Assembly (NCBI GenBank): GCA_032334055.1
Contig: JAUOZS010000001.1
Location: 2,206,501 to 2,270,500 of the forward strand
Reading direction: 5' to 3'
Origin: Selenomonadales bacterium 4137-cl
GTDB taxonomy: Bacteria; Bacillota; Negativicutes; Sporomusales; UBA7701
Length of the DNA stretch: 64,000 nucleotides
Shown: positions 26,665 to 35,640 of the stretch, piece after piece
Numbering within the stretch: position 1 is the first letter of the stretch
Layout: every line of letters begins with the position of its first letter
Program-made: the position numbers and the translations under genes
The notes under the pieces: generated by a model
Databases searched by the model: none
What the model was told of the DNA's origin: nothing
Seen by the model: only the letters and a program-made list of their open reading frames with translations

Positions 26665-28170
26665 TTATCCCATCACCCCGTGGCAGCGGCCGAGGTAATC
26701 CTCGAACTTGTGCACCTTCACGGGAGCGGCAAACCGCATGTAATTCGTAGCCACCACCATCTCGCCGCAGTCGAGGTTCTTGATCTCGTTGCGCTGCTGG
26801 AGGATATCCTTGCGGCACATCGCCTCCAGCTTGCCGCGGTCGGCCTTCGACGCCAGACCGAGAATGAACAGTGTGTTAAGCTGCGACAGCACCTTGTCGG
26901 CTAAGAGACGCGGCTGCTGGTCGACCACGCACAGGCCGAGATTGAACTTGCGGGCCTCGCTCACCAGGCGGGCGAACACGTTGTTGCTGCTGTGCTCCTT
27001 CCTGCCCAGGAACCGGTGAGCCTCCTCAAGCACGATGAGCACCGGCTTGACGGCGCGGCGGTCCGTCTCCGTCTTGGCGGCGTAATGACCGAGCAGCTTC
27101 TTCGACAGCAGCGTCGACAGCGCCAGCTCCCCGACCGGCGAAACATTCTTCAGCTCGACGAGCACCACCTTGCCCTGTTCGAGCTCGGCCATCATATCGC
27201 CCACCACCGACTGCCCGCCTTCCTCGATATTCAGCTCGTTCTTGACATTCCAGCAAACACTCTTGATCTTGCTGATCGTCGGCGACTGAAACTTCTGGCC
27301 GGTGCTGGCCTTCAGCTCGTCGACGATATCGGCGGTATCGTACTGCAGCACATCGCGCACCCAGTTTTCGGCCAGCACTGACGACAGCTTGTAGATGGCG
27401 TCAAACTGCGGCTCGGTGAATGTAGCGCACGCGGTTATGTCCTCCGGACCGACCTCGCCGTAACTCAGCGTCAGCCGGCGGGCGTATTCGGCCTGGGGAT
27501 TAGCGTTATAAACGGCAAGGCGGTCCTTCACCCCCGGATGGCGGGCAAGGTCGCGGTAATACTCGTTGTGAACATCGAAAACCAGCATGCCGTAATTGCC
27601 GTTGTCGATGACCGAGCCTGCCAGCACCTTTACCAGATTGCTCTTGCCCGACCCGGTCGTGCCGAAAATGCCGATATGCTCGGTAATCGCCTTGGACCCG
27701 TAAATGCCGACCGGCAGCTCTAAAACGCCGCGGCCGCTTTTCAAAAAACCGATCTCGAGATCGCCCTTCATCTCGGCGAGCAGGGCGGTATCGGCCGCGC
27801 TCAGGCCGCGCACCTCGCAGAAAAAGTCGGGGCAGGTCTTGGGGTTGAACAGGCGGCTCTCGGCATCGGCGTAGCAGAGCTGCTCGGCCATGCCGATCTT
27901 GACGGTATGATTGCCGCCGAGGTAAAACTCCAGTTCCTCCTGATTTTCCACCTTACCCTCTCCGTCAAGTTTGTTCATCAGGTAGCCTACGTTATTGATC
28001 CCCGACCAACGCGACTTCACCTTGAAGTCGTATGACCGGATATAAAACCGGTCGCCGCTCTTCCCTTCCACCACCAGGATGTCGCCGAAGTCGACATCCT
28101 GGCCCGGGGCCACGACAAACTCGACATAGGTGCCCTTGGCGTAAATCAGCCGGCCCTTGTAATCGCTCAC
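26665..28170 (-). CDS. HerA-like ATP-binding translocase (DUF87)
   Basis: This FtsK/HerA-superfamily ATPase has about 501 residues. A beta-rich N-terminal part (about 1-110) resembles the HAS-barrel of HerA proteins. The P-loop is GTTGSGKSNLV (about 170-180), an acidic Walker B is LIVLEEAHRF (about 370), and a downstream Q-rich sensor VVDQQPRLL follows. Archaeal HerA pumps DNA with the nuclease NurA in end resection; here no NurA, Mre11 or Rad50 gene is adjacent. The start is taken as GTG 28170, seven bases after AAAGGGGG; the ATG two codons earlier is almost inside it. Its role could be DNA repair, phage defence or chromosome handling. Confidence 0.85.
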   Translation of the reverse strand: MSDYKGRLIYAKGTYVEFVVAPGQDVDFGDILVVEGKSGDRFYIRSYDFKVKSRWSGINNVGYLMNKLDGEGKVENQEELEFYLGGNHTVKIGMAEQLCYADAESRLFNPKTCPDFFCEVRGLSAADTALLAEMKGDLEIGFLKSGRGVLELPVGIYGSKAITEHIGIFGTTGSGKSNLVKVLAGSVIDNGNYGMLVFDVHNEYYRDLARHPGVKDRLAVYNANPQAEYARRLTLSYGEVGPEDITACATFTEPQFDAIYKLSSVLAENWVRDVLQYDTADIVDELKASTGQKFQSPTISKIKSVCWNVKNELNIEEGGQSVVGDMMAELEQGKVVLVELKNVSPVGELALSTLLSKKLLGHYAAKTETDRRAVKPVLIVLEEAHRFLGRKEHSSNNVFARLVSEARKFNLGLCVVDQQPRLLADKVLSQLNTLFILGLASKADRGKLEAMCRKDILQQRNEIKNLDCGEMVVATNYMRFAAPVKVHKFEDYLGRCHGVMG

Positions 28171-28387
28171 GCGCATGCCCCCTTTCGCTGCCGCGGATAA
28201 TGTGCGGACATTTTTTAGTGTACGCGGCCGGGCAGCAAAAAAAACAGGGATTTTTTGCGCCCTGCCGACCGCGTTTGCCGCCGTCGCCCCCTGCCATGCG
28301 ACTCCTCCGCCGCCCGCCCTTGCCCGTCGCCCCTGAAAACTTCAACTACATAATTTTTATAAAACATCCCATTTCCGTGTTTTTATG

Positions 28388-28396
28388 TGGTATAAT
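28388..28396 (+). promoter_or_regulatory. Extended -10 promoter for the 88-residue protein
   Basis: TGGTATAAT (28388-28396) is a perfect extended -10. A -35 is not evident. The preceding 200 bp, between divergent genes, contain only a weak G/C-rich hairpin near 28231-28268. Confidence 0.6.
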
Positions 28397-28434
28397 TACA
28401 CTAAAATCATATTTTTTACAAGGTGGCAGCAGCA

Positions 28435-28701
28435 TTGGTTAAAATATTCCCGGCAAGATTCATTGTTGATAACGAAAGCGTTGTTACTCATATGTGGGAA
28501 TGGGTGAACGACAAAATCAAGGATTCGAAGGTCAGCCAAATAGTTCCCTTGGAAATGGAGCGGAGCGCTTCCAAGACTTCGTATATGCTTAAGGGGTTAA
28601 TAGAAGTTCACTGCCGCGAAAACATCACCACCTCCGAGTTATCCGGCATCCTTCGGCCGTACCCGAACTTTATCCAGAACATCTATCTATCTTTTCAATA
28701 A
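28435..28701 (+). CDS. Hypothetical 88-residue protein
   Basis: I do not recognise a family. The product is soluble, of mixed charge, with no Cys pair, signal or membrane segment. It has the segments FPARFIVDNESVVTHMWEW and a C-terminal GILRPYPNFIQNIYLSF. Codon use is less GC-rich than its neighbours. TTG at 28435 lies eight bases after AAGGTGG; a GTG overlapping that site is less likely. It is a self-contained unit with its own promoter and a strong terminator, divergent from the HerA-like gene. Confidence 0.65.
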   Translation: MVKIFPARFIVDNESVVTHMWEWVNDKIKDSKVSQIVPLEMERSASKTSYMLKGLIEVHCRENITTSELSGILRPYPNFIQNIYLSFQ

Positions 28702-28720
28702 AACACGAGCACAATCGAAA

Positions 28721-28751
28721 AACACTAGGGCAAACACCCTAGTGTTTTTTT
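28721..28751 (+). terminator. Terminator of the 88-residue-protein gene
   Basis: The perfect 10-bp stem AACACTAGGG / CCCTAGTGTT is followed by T7. Confidence 0.9.
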
Positions 28752-28824
28752 GTTTTACTGTACCGTCCCGCTCCGCAGATCGGCGTAACGCCGCCGCTTG
28801 CCGATCTCTGAGAAAACCCGCGCC

Positions 28825-31089
28825 TCAGCGGCGGATTCTCCCCTGTGCCCAGGCCAGCGCCTGCTGATCCGTGGTCGGCCGGCTGAAAAGAAATCCCTGC
28901 GCGAAGTCGCACCCCAACGCCGTCAGGATCTTCCGCTGCAGTTCGTTCTCCACCCCCTCCGCCGTCACCGACAGTTTCATCTGATGGGCCAGCTTGATAA
29001 TCGAGCCGACGATCGCCTCCGCCGACGGATTGGACCCCGCTTCAAGCAAGAAGCTCCGGTCGATCTTGACGGAATCGGCCGGCAACCGGCTCAGATAAGT
29101 CAACGACGAATACCCTGTGCCGAAATCATCCAGCGCCACGCGGACCCCCTGAGCGCGAAGACTGCGGAGCTTTTCCACCGAAAGCTCGAACGATTCGATC
29201 ATTGCGGTCTCGGTAATCTCGATCTCCAGGCGGTCGGGCGGAAACGCCTCCTCGGCGAGAATCCGGCAAACCCGGTCGACAAAATTGGCCTGACTGACCT
29301 GGCGGGGTGAAACATTGACCGCGATTCTGACCGGTTCGCCGAGGGTCTGCGCGGCGCGGTGGCCAAACCTGCACGCGCCCCTCATCACCCACTCGCCGAT
29401 CGACACGATCAGGCCGGTCTCCTCCGCCACCGGGATGAAATCTAGCGGGCTGACAAGCTCCCCTCCGCCCCTAGCCCAGCGGATCAGTGTCTCGAACCCG
29501 ACGACCCGGCCGGTCGCCATGCAGAGCTGCGGCTGAAAATGCAGCACGAACTCCTCCTCCGCCAGCGCCCTGTGCAGCTCACCCTCGATCCGCATGCGCC
29601 GCAGGAAGGCGTCCTCCATATGCTGCTCAAACATCCGCCAGGTCATCTTCCCCGCCGCTTTGGCGCTATGCAGCGCGGTATCGGCCTTGCGCATCAGTTC
29701 GTCAGGCAAAGATCCGCCCGACAGAAGGGCGATGCCCAGGCTGCAGGACACCACGACCTGCGTCCCGCGAACGAACGCCGGCCGGTCGAACACCTGCATG
29801 ATCCTCTCTGCCCAATAAAGATACTCACTCGGCTCACTCAGAAAAAACGCAGCCACGAACTCGTCGCCGCCAGGGCGGGCGACGGTGGCTTCATTGGGCA
29901 TATTGTCCTTCAGGCGCGTGGCGATGTCGCGCAATAACTCATCGCCGAAAGCGTGGCCGCGGGAATCGTTGATAACCTTGAAATTATCGATATCCAACAG
30001 AAACAGCGCCCCGCCCCTGCCCTCCTCCCGGGCGGCGGCGATGATCCCCGCCAGCGCCTCGTAAAGCCCCGCCCTGTTAAGCAATCCGGTCTGAGCGTCG
30101 TTATACGCCATATAACGGATGCGCTCCTCCGCCTCCTTGCGCGGAGTGATATCGGTCAGCGAGCCGGCGACCCTCACCGCCCGGCCGTCCTCGAACAGCG
30201 CCTTGCCCTTGGCCTGCACCCATATCCAGCGGTCGGGGGTTATCAGAAAACGGTACTCCGCTTCATAATGCCTCGTCTTCCCGGCGAGATGCCGGCTCAA
30301 CGCCGCCTCGTTGCGCAGGATATCCTCGGGATGGATGCGCTCCCACCAGAGATTGGCATCCTGTTCGATGGCGACGGCGGGCAGGCCGGAAATGCCCGAC
30401 CAGGACGCCGAAACCGTCAGCCGGTTGCGGACGATATCCCAGTCCCAGATGCCGTCCTTCGCCCCCTCCATCGCCAGCCGGTAGCGGGTTTCGCTCGCGG
30501 CAAGAGCCCTGTTGCTGGCCTCAAGCTCGGCCATCTTCAGCTTCAGCGTGTCATCGGCGGCGGCCAACTGGCCGTACAACTCCTCAAGCTCCAGATAGCT
30601 GGCCTGAAGCTGCTCATGAGCCGCGCTGAGCCGTCCCTGGGCCTCCTTCCGCTCACCGATGTCGCGGGCGACGATCACGCAGTAACTACTGTCGTCGATA
30701 TCGGCCCGGCTGCAGGACAGCTCCACAATCCTTTCCTGTCCGTCGCCGCAGGCCAACGTGCGTTCCTCGGCCGCTCCTCGTCCCGCCAGCAGCGCAAGCG
30801 GTTCGATCCCCAGCCTCTCCCGGATACAGACCGCAGTCGTTGTGGCCCCCTCTTCCCAGCCGAGACAGCGGCGCGCCGCCGCGTTGGCGTCCACGACCAG
30901 ACCACCCGCAAGATCGACAAGAAAAATCGGATCGCGGGCCTGATCGAGCAACAGGCGAAACCGCTCCAGTTCGGACATGCGCTGCTGAAGCTCCGGATAA
31001 TAACTCTTGCGGACCGAGGCCTCGCCCATGCCGATAAGCATCTCGCGGGTAAAGCTTTTCAGTTGATCGTCATCAGAAGGCGCTTTCAT
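28825..31089 (-). CDS. PAS-PAS-GGDEF-EAL cyclic-di-GMP signalling protein
   Basis: The roughly 754-residue cytosolic protein has a PAS domain (about 45-160), a coiled coil, a second PAS/PAC (about 190-315), GGDEF (about 325-490) and EAL (about 505-750). The diguanylate cyclase signature is intact (RPGGDEFVAAF). The EAL domain has FETLIRW (the ExLxR form), the DDFGTGYSSL loop and EGVENE, so both activities are possible. It carries no membrane helices, so it responds to an internal signal. The ATG at 31089 follows GGAGG. It overlaps the end of the alcohol dehydrogenase gene by 17 bp. Confidence 0.93.
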   Translation of the reverse strand: MKAPSDDDQLKSFTREMLIGMGEASVRKSYYPELQQRMSELERFRLLLDQARDPIFLVDLAGGLVVDANAAARRCLGWEEGATTTAVCIRERLGIEPLALLAGRGAAEERTLACGDGQERIVELSCSRADIDDSSYCVIVARDIGERKEAQGRLSAAHEQLQASYLELEELYGQLAAADDTLKLKMAELEASNRALAASETRYRLAMEGAKDGIWDWDIVRNRLTVSASWSGISGLPAVAIEQDANLWWERIHPEDILRNEAALSRHLAGKTRHYEAEYRFLITPDRWIWVQAKGKALFEDGRAVRVAGSLTDITPRKEAEERIRYMAYNDAQTGLLNRAGLYEALAGIIAAAREEGRGGALFLLDIDNFKVINDSRGHAFGDELLRDIATRLKDNMPNEATVARPGGDEFVAAFFLSEPSEYLYWAERIMQVFDRPAFVRGTQVVVSCSLGIALLSGGSLPDELMRKADTALHSAKAAGKMTWRMFEQHMEDAFLRRMRIEGELHRALAEEEFVLHFQPQLCMATGRVVGFETLIRWARGGGELVSPLDFIPVAEETGLIVSIGEWVMRGACRFGHRAAQTLGEPVRIAVNVSPRQVSQANFVDRVCRILAEEAFPPDRLEIEITETAMIESFELSVEKLRSLRAQGVRVALDDFGTGYSSLTYLSRLPADSVKIDRSFLLEAGSNPSAEAIVGSIIKLAHQMKLSVTAEGVENELQRKILTALGCDFAQGFLFSRPTTDQQALAWAQGRIRR

Positions 31090-32260
31090 AAATAGCCTCC
31101 GTAGCACGCAACGACAACGCGCGGGGATTGGTAGCCATGCAAGCATCCTTGAGAGCCAAGGCGGCCAGCAGCGACACCGATGTCCTTTCCACGCCCAGGC
31201 TGCCCAGGGTCGCCGTTATCCCCAACCCGCGCCGGAAAGCCTCCACAGCCTCCCTCAGCGCGGCCGCGGCCGCCTCGTCGGTCATGCCGGCAAGCGACAG
31301 GCCGAAAACCCTGCCAACCGCCTGGTACTTCTCCCGGGCGGCCCCGTAATTGCCGGCGATCACCGGCCCGAGAAGAATGGCGTTGCACTCGCCGTGCGGC
31401 AGGTCGAGAAACCCGCCGAGACTGTGGGCCATCGCGTGGACCGCGCCAAGAATGGCGTTGGAGAACGCCAGGCCGGCCTGCAGACTGCCCAGCATCATCC
31501 TGCCGCGCAGACCGATATCGTCCGGCCTGGCGATTACCGCCGGCAAAGCGGCGTGAACAAGACGGATGGCCTCCATGGCGTGCAAATCGGTTATCGGCGA
31601 ACCGGCGTTGGACACAAAAGCCTCCACGGCATGGGTAAGCGCATCCATACCAGTGCAGGCGGTAAGATAAGCGTCCATCGTCATCGTCGTGGCCGGATCG
31701 ATCAGGCCTACATCAGGCACCGTAGCCTTGCTGACGATCGCGATTTTCGTCTTACGGTTCTCATCAAGGATAATGGTAAACTGGGACACCTCCGAAGCGG
31801 TGCCGGCGGTGGTGGGCAAGCAGATAAGCGGAGGCATCGGGCGGCCGACCCGGTCCACGCCCTCGAAATCGAGGATACCGCCGCCATTCGAGCACACAAT
31901 ACCTATCCCCTTGGCGCAGTCCATCACGCTGCCCCCGCCCACCGCCACCACCGCGTTGCAGCGCTCGCGGGCGTAGCAGGCGGCCCCGTCCGTCACCTCC
32001 GCGGACCGCGGATTGGGGCTAACGCCGTCGAAAACGACACAGGGAATGCCGTACTCCTCCAACGTCGCCACCGTCTCCCGCACCCAGGGCGTCCGGGCGT
32101 GGAGCACCTTGTCGGTCACCAGCAGAACCCTCCTGGCGCCGACGTTTTGGGCGTAGCGGCCGACGAGCTTCCGGGCGTCCAGGCCGAACACAAACTCCGG
32201 GGCAACAAACTTGCGCAATTCCAGAAACGGGTCCGCTTCAACAACACTTGTTGCTTCCAT
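31073..32260 (-). CDS. Iron-containing alcohol dehydrogenase
   Basis: This group III metal-dependent dehydrogenase has 395 residues. The NAD(P)-binding GGGSVMDCAKGI (about 105-116) lies in the N-terminal Rossmann-like half. The C-terminal metal-binding histidines are in HAMAHSLGGFLDLPHGECNAILLG (split here: HAMAHSLGG and LPHGEC, about 270-290). It probably interconverts a primary alcohol or diol with its aldehyde; exact substrate is unknown. The start is set at the ATG 32260 after a weak GGGGTG; a longer frame upstream lacks one. It is cotranscribed with the downstream GGDEF/EAL gene. Confidence 0.9.
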   Translation of the reverse strand: MEATSVVEADPFLELRKFVAPEFVFGLDARKLVGRYAQNVGARRVLLVTDKVLHARTPWVRETVATLEEYGIPCVVFDGVSPNPRSAEVTDGAACYARERCNAVVAVGGGSVMDCAKGIGIVCSNGGGILDFEGVDRVGRPMPPLICLPTTAGTASEVSQFTIILDENRKTKIAIVSKATVPDVGLIDPATTMTMDAYLTACTGMDALTHAVEAFVSNAGSPITDLHAMEAIRLVHAALPAVIARPDDIGLRGRMMLGSLQAGLAFSNAILGAVHAMAHSLGGFLDLPHGECNAILLGPVIAGNYGAAREKYQAVGRVFGLSLAGMTDEAAAAALREAVEAFRRGLGITATLGSLGVERTSVSLLAALALKDACMATNPRALSLRATEAIYESAF

Positions 32261-32343
32261 AATTGCACCCCATCTTATTGAACCTGGCAATTTATTCAAT
32301 ATTTCGACATCCGCCCGCATCATTCCTGCCGCCGGCGCGCGTC

Positions 32344-32373
32344 AAAAAACAAGCCGCCGGACTCGCCGGCGGC
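32344..32373 (-). terminator. Terminator after the nfeD-floA operon
   Basis: GCCGCCGG / CCGGCGGC is followed by TTGTTTTTTG on the minus strand, after the proline-rich protein gene and before the alcohol dehydrogenase. Confidence 0.85.
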
Positions 32374-32383
32374 ACCTGTCGAC

Positions 32384-32830
32384 CTATTGCTGGTACGGAC
32401 TCCGCAGCGGGCGCTTGCACCGCGGCGGCTGGATAATCTCCGCGAAAATAATGCCATTCATCACCGCCGCCTGATCGAGCCGGCCATCCCACGGCCGGGC
32501 CTCAGCAACAACCACCGCGGCCGGCGGCGAATCCTGGGTAAAACTCTCCTCAACCTGCATGGAAAGAGGCTCGGCGGCATGATAAGCCGTCACCGCGGGC
32601 TGAGAGCGTTCCTCAACCGGCACCGGACGTAGCGGAGGCTCCTCCGCCGGCCACCGCTCCCCGGTCGGCGGAACGCGGCCGGGAGCCGTCGGCCTGGTAT
32701 CGACGGGCGGCGGCACCCGGTCGGGAATCTCCGGATACTTATATTCTTGCTGGCGCCGCCTCTTCTTCAAGATCTCCGGCACAAGGTAGAACAAGATCAT
32801 CAGTATGACGGGTACGATTAGCTCCCCCAT
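32384..32830 (-). CDS. Membrane-anchored proline-rich hypothetical protein
   Basis: The 148-residue product has one N-terminal hydrophobic helix (about 3-20), followed by KKRRRQ, which favours a cytoplasmic C-terminal part. The rest is Pro/Glu/Arg-rich and probably disordered until a short conserved-looking WDGRLDQAAVMNGIIFAEII segment near the end. No family recognised. It lies 8 bp after floA at the end of the nfeD-floA operon, so a role with flotillin domains is possible. Confidence 0.7.
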   Translation of the reverse strand: MGELIVPVILMILFYLVPEILKKRRRQQEYKYPEIPDRVPPPVDTRPTAPGRVPPTGERWPAEEPPLRPVPVEERSQPAVTAYHAAEPLSMQVEESFTQDSPPAAVVVAEARPWDGRLDQAAVMNGIIFAEIIQPPRCKRPLRSPYQQ

Positions 32831-32838
32831 AGCGCCGC

Positions 32839-33837
32839 CTATTTCTTATCTTCGGGCTTGACCGACTGCGCGGCCGGCCCGGCTTTGCTGATCGTCTCAC
32901 GCATCTGGGTATCGGCCAGGATATTGTTCATATTATAATAATCCATCACCCCGAGACGGCCTTCCCGGAGAGCGACGGACAGCGCCTTGGGCACATCGGC
33001 CTGGGCTTCCACCACCTTGGCCTGCATCTCCTGGGTGAAGGCCCGCATCTCCTGCTCCTTGGCCACAGCCATCGCCCGCCGCTCCTCGGCCTTCGCCTGG
33101 GCGACGCGCTTCTCGGCTTCGGCCTGATCGGTCATCAGTTCGGCGCCGATGTTGCGGCCCACATCCACGTCGGCGATATCGATCGACAGAATCTCGAACG
33201 CCGTCCCGGCGTCCAGGCCCTTGGAAAGCACAGTGCGCGAGATGTGATCGGGGTTCTCCAGCACATCCTTGTGATCGGCCGCCGAACCGACGCTGGTGAC
33301 GATGCCCTCGCCCACGCGGGCGATGATCGTCGCCTCGCCGGCGCCGCCCACCAGACGGTCGATATTCGCCCGCACGGTTACGCGGGCCTTGACTTTAAGC
33401 TCGATGCCGTTCTTGGCCACGGCGGAAACGAACGGCGTCTCGATCACCTTGGGATTGACGCTCATCTGTACAGCCTCCAGCACATTGCGGCCGGCCAAGT
33501 CGATGGCCGCCGCACGCTCGAACGGCAAAACTATTTGCGCCCGGTGGGCGGCGATCAGGGCGTCGATGACGCGGTCCACATTGCCGCCGGCCAGGAAATG
33601 GGCTTCGAGCTGGTTGACGTTGACGTTAAGCCCGGCCTTGTTGGCCTTGATAAGCGGCATCACGATCTGGGCGGGAGGAACGCGGCGCAGCCTCATGCCG
33701 ATAAGCGTGAATATCCCCACATGCACACCGGCCGCTATGGCCGAAATCCACAGCCCCAGGGGCACGAAATGCAGGAAAAGGGCCAAACCGATGATAAACA
33801 GAACCAGAACAAACACACTGCTTAATAAAGTCGCCAT
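32839..33837 (-). CDS. floA: Flotillin-like protein FloA
   Basis: This UPF0365/YqfA family protein organises membrane microdomains in Gram-positive bacteria. The N-terminus has a hydrophobic hairpin (about 3-42), then an SPFH-like region with [16 protein letters not shown], and a coiled-coil Ala/Glu/Lys-rich region (about 225-285). The length of 332 is typical. The ATG 33837 follows AGGAGAG; the GTG two codons earlier overlaps it. The gene pairs with the upstream NfeD-type protease as in B. subtilis (yqeZ-yqfA). Confidence 0.95.
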   Translation of the reverse strand: MATLLSSVFVLVLFIIGLALFLHFVPLGLWISAIAAGVHVGIFTLIGMRLRRVPPAQIVMPLIKANKAGLNVNVNQLEAHFLAGGNVDRVIDALIAAHRAQIVLPFERAAAIDLAGRNVLEAVQMSVNPKVIETPFVSAVAKNGIELKVKARVTVRANIDRLVGGAGEATIIARVGEGIVTSVGSAADHKDVLENPDHISRTVLSKGLDAGTAFEILSIDIADVDVGRNIGAELMTDQAEAEKRVAQAKAEERRAMAVAKEQEMRAFTQEMQAKVVEAQADVPKALSVALREGRLGVMDYYNMNNILADTQMRETISKAGPAAQSVKPEDKK

Positions 33838-33855
33838 AAACACTCTCCTTCGATA

Positions 33856-35154
33856 CTATTCTTGGCTTTCGACGGGGCGAACTACGATGCGGTTGCCGCT
33901 CACGCTCACCACCTTGACCTTGGTTCCGGCCAATATGTACTGGCCTTCCGACACAACATCCAGATGAGTGCCGGCAATATCGACAACCCCCGCCGGCCTG
34001 AGCAGGGTCAGGGCGACCCCCGTCCGGCCGAGGTAGACCTGGTAATCGTCGCTGGAAACAAACCCCGCGGTCGTCGTTTCGGAGTCCTTCAGAACGAGCC
34101 GCGCCCACAGGCGGCTGGAAGGCAGCCGCTTCACGATCAACAGGAAAACGCCGATCGCAATCACCAGGCTTATCGCCATCAGATTGAGCGCGGCAAGATC
34201 GCCGCCCAGCGTCAGGAAAAAACTCGCCAGGATGCATAAGATGCCGCCTAAGCCGAAGATGCCCATCCCCGGGGTATAAATCTCGATAACTATCATCACC
34301 GCGCCGGCGATAAACAGCGCGATCGTCACCCAGTCGGCCAGGCCACTGAGCCACTGGCTGGCGAAAAACAGCAGCACCGCGCCGAGGCCGACGAGAGCCC
34401 CCAAGCCAAGCCCCGCCGTCTTGATCTCGGTCAAAATCGCCAGGAAAATGAGCGACAGGAGCGCCGACTTAACCACCGGGTTGGACAACCAACTGGCCAG
34501 CTTTTCCGCCCAGCCCTGGTGGTATTCGACCACCGGCGCGCCGGCCAAGCCGAAATGCGCGAGCACATCGGCCCGGTCCGCGGCCACCAGATCGGCATAC
34601 CCCACCTTGACAGCCTGATAATCGGTCAGGGCGAGAATCTTGCCCGGCTCGGCGTAGCCAGGCAGACCGAGCGTCTTGTCAACCATCGCCTCCGCCACCC
34701 GGGGGTCGCGGCCTAGCTTATTGGCGGTCGCGGCAAACTCCGCCTTGAGGGCGGCAATCGTCTTTTCAGTCGCCGGGATGGGTTCGGCCGCGCCGATGCT
34801 GCCGCCGGGCGCGATAGCGATCTTCTTGTGGGCGATGGCGATCAGCGCCCCGGCCGACCAGGCCCGGTTCTTGATATGGCAGATGGTCTCCACCGGAGCC
34901 TCGCTGATCTTATCGCGGATGACAGTGGCCGCGTCCACCAGGCCGCCGAAAGTATCGATCTCCACCAGGACCGCCCGGGCGTTCCTGGTCTTTGCCTCAT
35001 TCATCGCCTTATGTACGAGGGCGGCCTGTCCGCCGTCGATCTCGCCCTTGATATTGATGACGATCACCGGACCGCCGGCGTCGGCGTAAGCCGCCGGACC
35101 GGCTGCCAGGGCAACTGCCAGGATCAGGGCCAGGATGAGTACGAACCGGCGCAT
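33856..35154 (-). CDS. NfeD-type membrane-bound serine protease
   Basis: This is the long form of the NfeD/YqeZ family (432 residues). It has a signal peptide (cleavage near AAYADAG), then a ClpP-like protease domain with the catalytic serine in WSAGALIAIA (about 96-105) and lysine in the PGGSIGAAEP area (about 115). About five membrane helices follow (about 225-345). The C-terminal OB-fold NfeDC domain (about 365-430) is beta-rich with VVSEGQYILAGTKVKVV. These proteases act with stomatin or flotillin partners; floA is next in the operon. Confidence 0.93.
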   Translation of the reverse strand: MRRFVLILALILAVALAAGPAAYADAGGPVIVINIKGEIDGGQAALVHKAMNEAKTRNARAVLVEIDTFGGLVDAATVIRDKISEAPVETICHIKNRAWSAGALIAIAHKKIAIAPGGSIGAAEPIPATEKTIAALKAEFAATANKLGRDPRVAEAMVDKTLGLPGYAEPGKILALTDYQAVKVGYADLVAADRADVLAHFGLAGAPVVEYHQGWAEKLASWLSNPVVKSALLSLIFLAILTEIKTAGLGLGALVGLGAVLLFFASQWLSGLADWVTIALFIAGAVMIVIEIYTPGMGIFGLGGILCILASFFLTLGGDLAALNLMAISLVIAIGVFLLIVKRLPSSRLWARLVLKDSETTTAGFVSSDDYQVYLGRTGVALTLLRPAGVVDIAGTHLDVVSEGQYILAGTKVKVVSVSGNRIVVRPVESQE

Positions 35155-35312
35155 AGCTTTCCTCCCAAGCTTATTATTGACTTAGTGTATTCGGCATTGC
35201 CCCCGGCCATTCCTGTCTGACGGCCGGAGCAAAGGGGACAATGTCGCCGCCCGACGATTACTTTTTTAAAATTTTGCAACTCTTTCAAACATTTTTATTT
35301 TTTTAAGGAAGC

Positions 35313-35341
35313 TTGACCATTCACTTTATATATGTTATTGT
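35313..35341 (+). promoter_or_regulatory. Sigma-A-like promoter before a C-rich small transcript
   Basis: TTGACC (35313-35318) and TATTGT (35336-35341) are 17 bp apart, in A/T-rich surroundings. They face a terminator about 180 bp downstream. Confidence 0.6.
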
Positions 35342-35355
35342 CTAGGAGCGTAATA

Positions 35356-35520
35356 GTGAAGCAAACAATCGCAACAGCATTCTTCTCTTCAGCCAGCAAT
35401 CATCGCCGCAACTCACGCGTCTTTCAATGCACCACCCACCGCCGCAGCACACAGCCATCACATCCAGCCTATTCGCAGCAAGACACGCCACACCATAAGC
35501 CGCTTCACATTACAAGTTAG
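35356..35520 (+). CDS. Candidate small ORF (54 residues) or non-coding RNA
   Basis: GTG at 35356 follows AGGAGCG by 5 bases. It opens a 54-residue frame, VKQTIATAFFSSASN then a Ser/Thr/His/Pro/Gln-rich tail. The transcribed strand is C/A-rich and G-poor, unlike protein genes here, so the stretch may be a non-coding RNA with an unstructured body. It has its own promoter and terminator and no recognisable relatives. Coding status is open. Confidence 0.35.
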   Translation: MKQTIATAFFSSASNHRRNSRVFQCTTHRRSTQPSHPAYSQQDTPHHKPLHITS

Positions 35521-35546
35521 GCAGGTCATCACGACCTGCCTTTTTT
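35520..35546 (+). terminator. Terminator of the C-rich small transcript
   Basis: GGCAGGTC / GACCTGCC is an 8-bp stem followed by T6. Confidence 0.87.
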
Positions 35547-35575
35547 CATGCGATAACCGCTGCAAAGCCTCGGGA

Positions 35576-35605
35576 TTGACAGATTGACATCGCCGGCATT
35601 AAAAT
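35576..35605 (+). promoter_or_regulatory. Sigma-A promoter of the MATE leader unit
   Basis: TTGACA (35576-35581) and TAAAAT (35600-35605) are 18 bp apart. A second TTGACA at 35584 is too close to serve the same -10. Confidence 0.72.
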
Positions 35606-35640
35606 TTAGGGGAAATCCCTGTGAAAGGAGGCCAAGAGTG

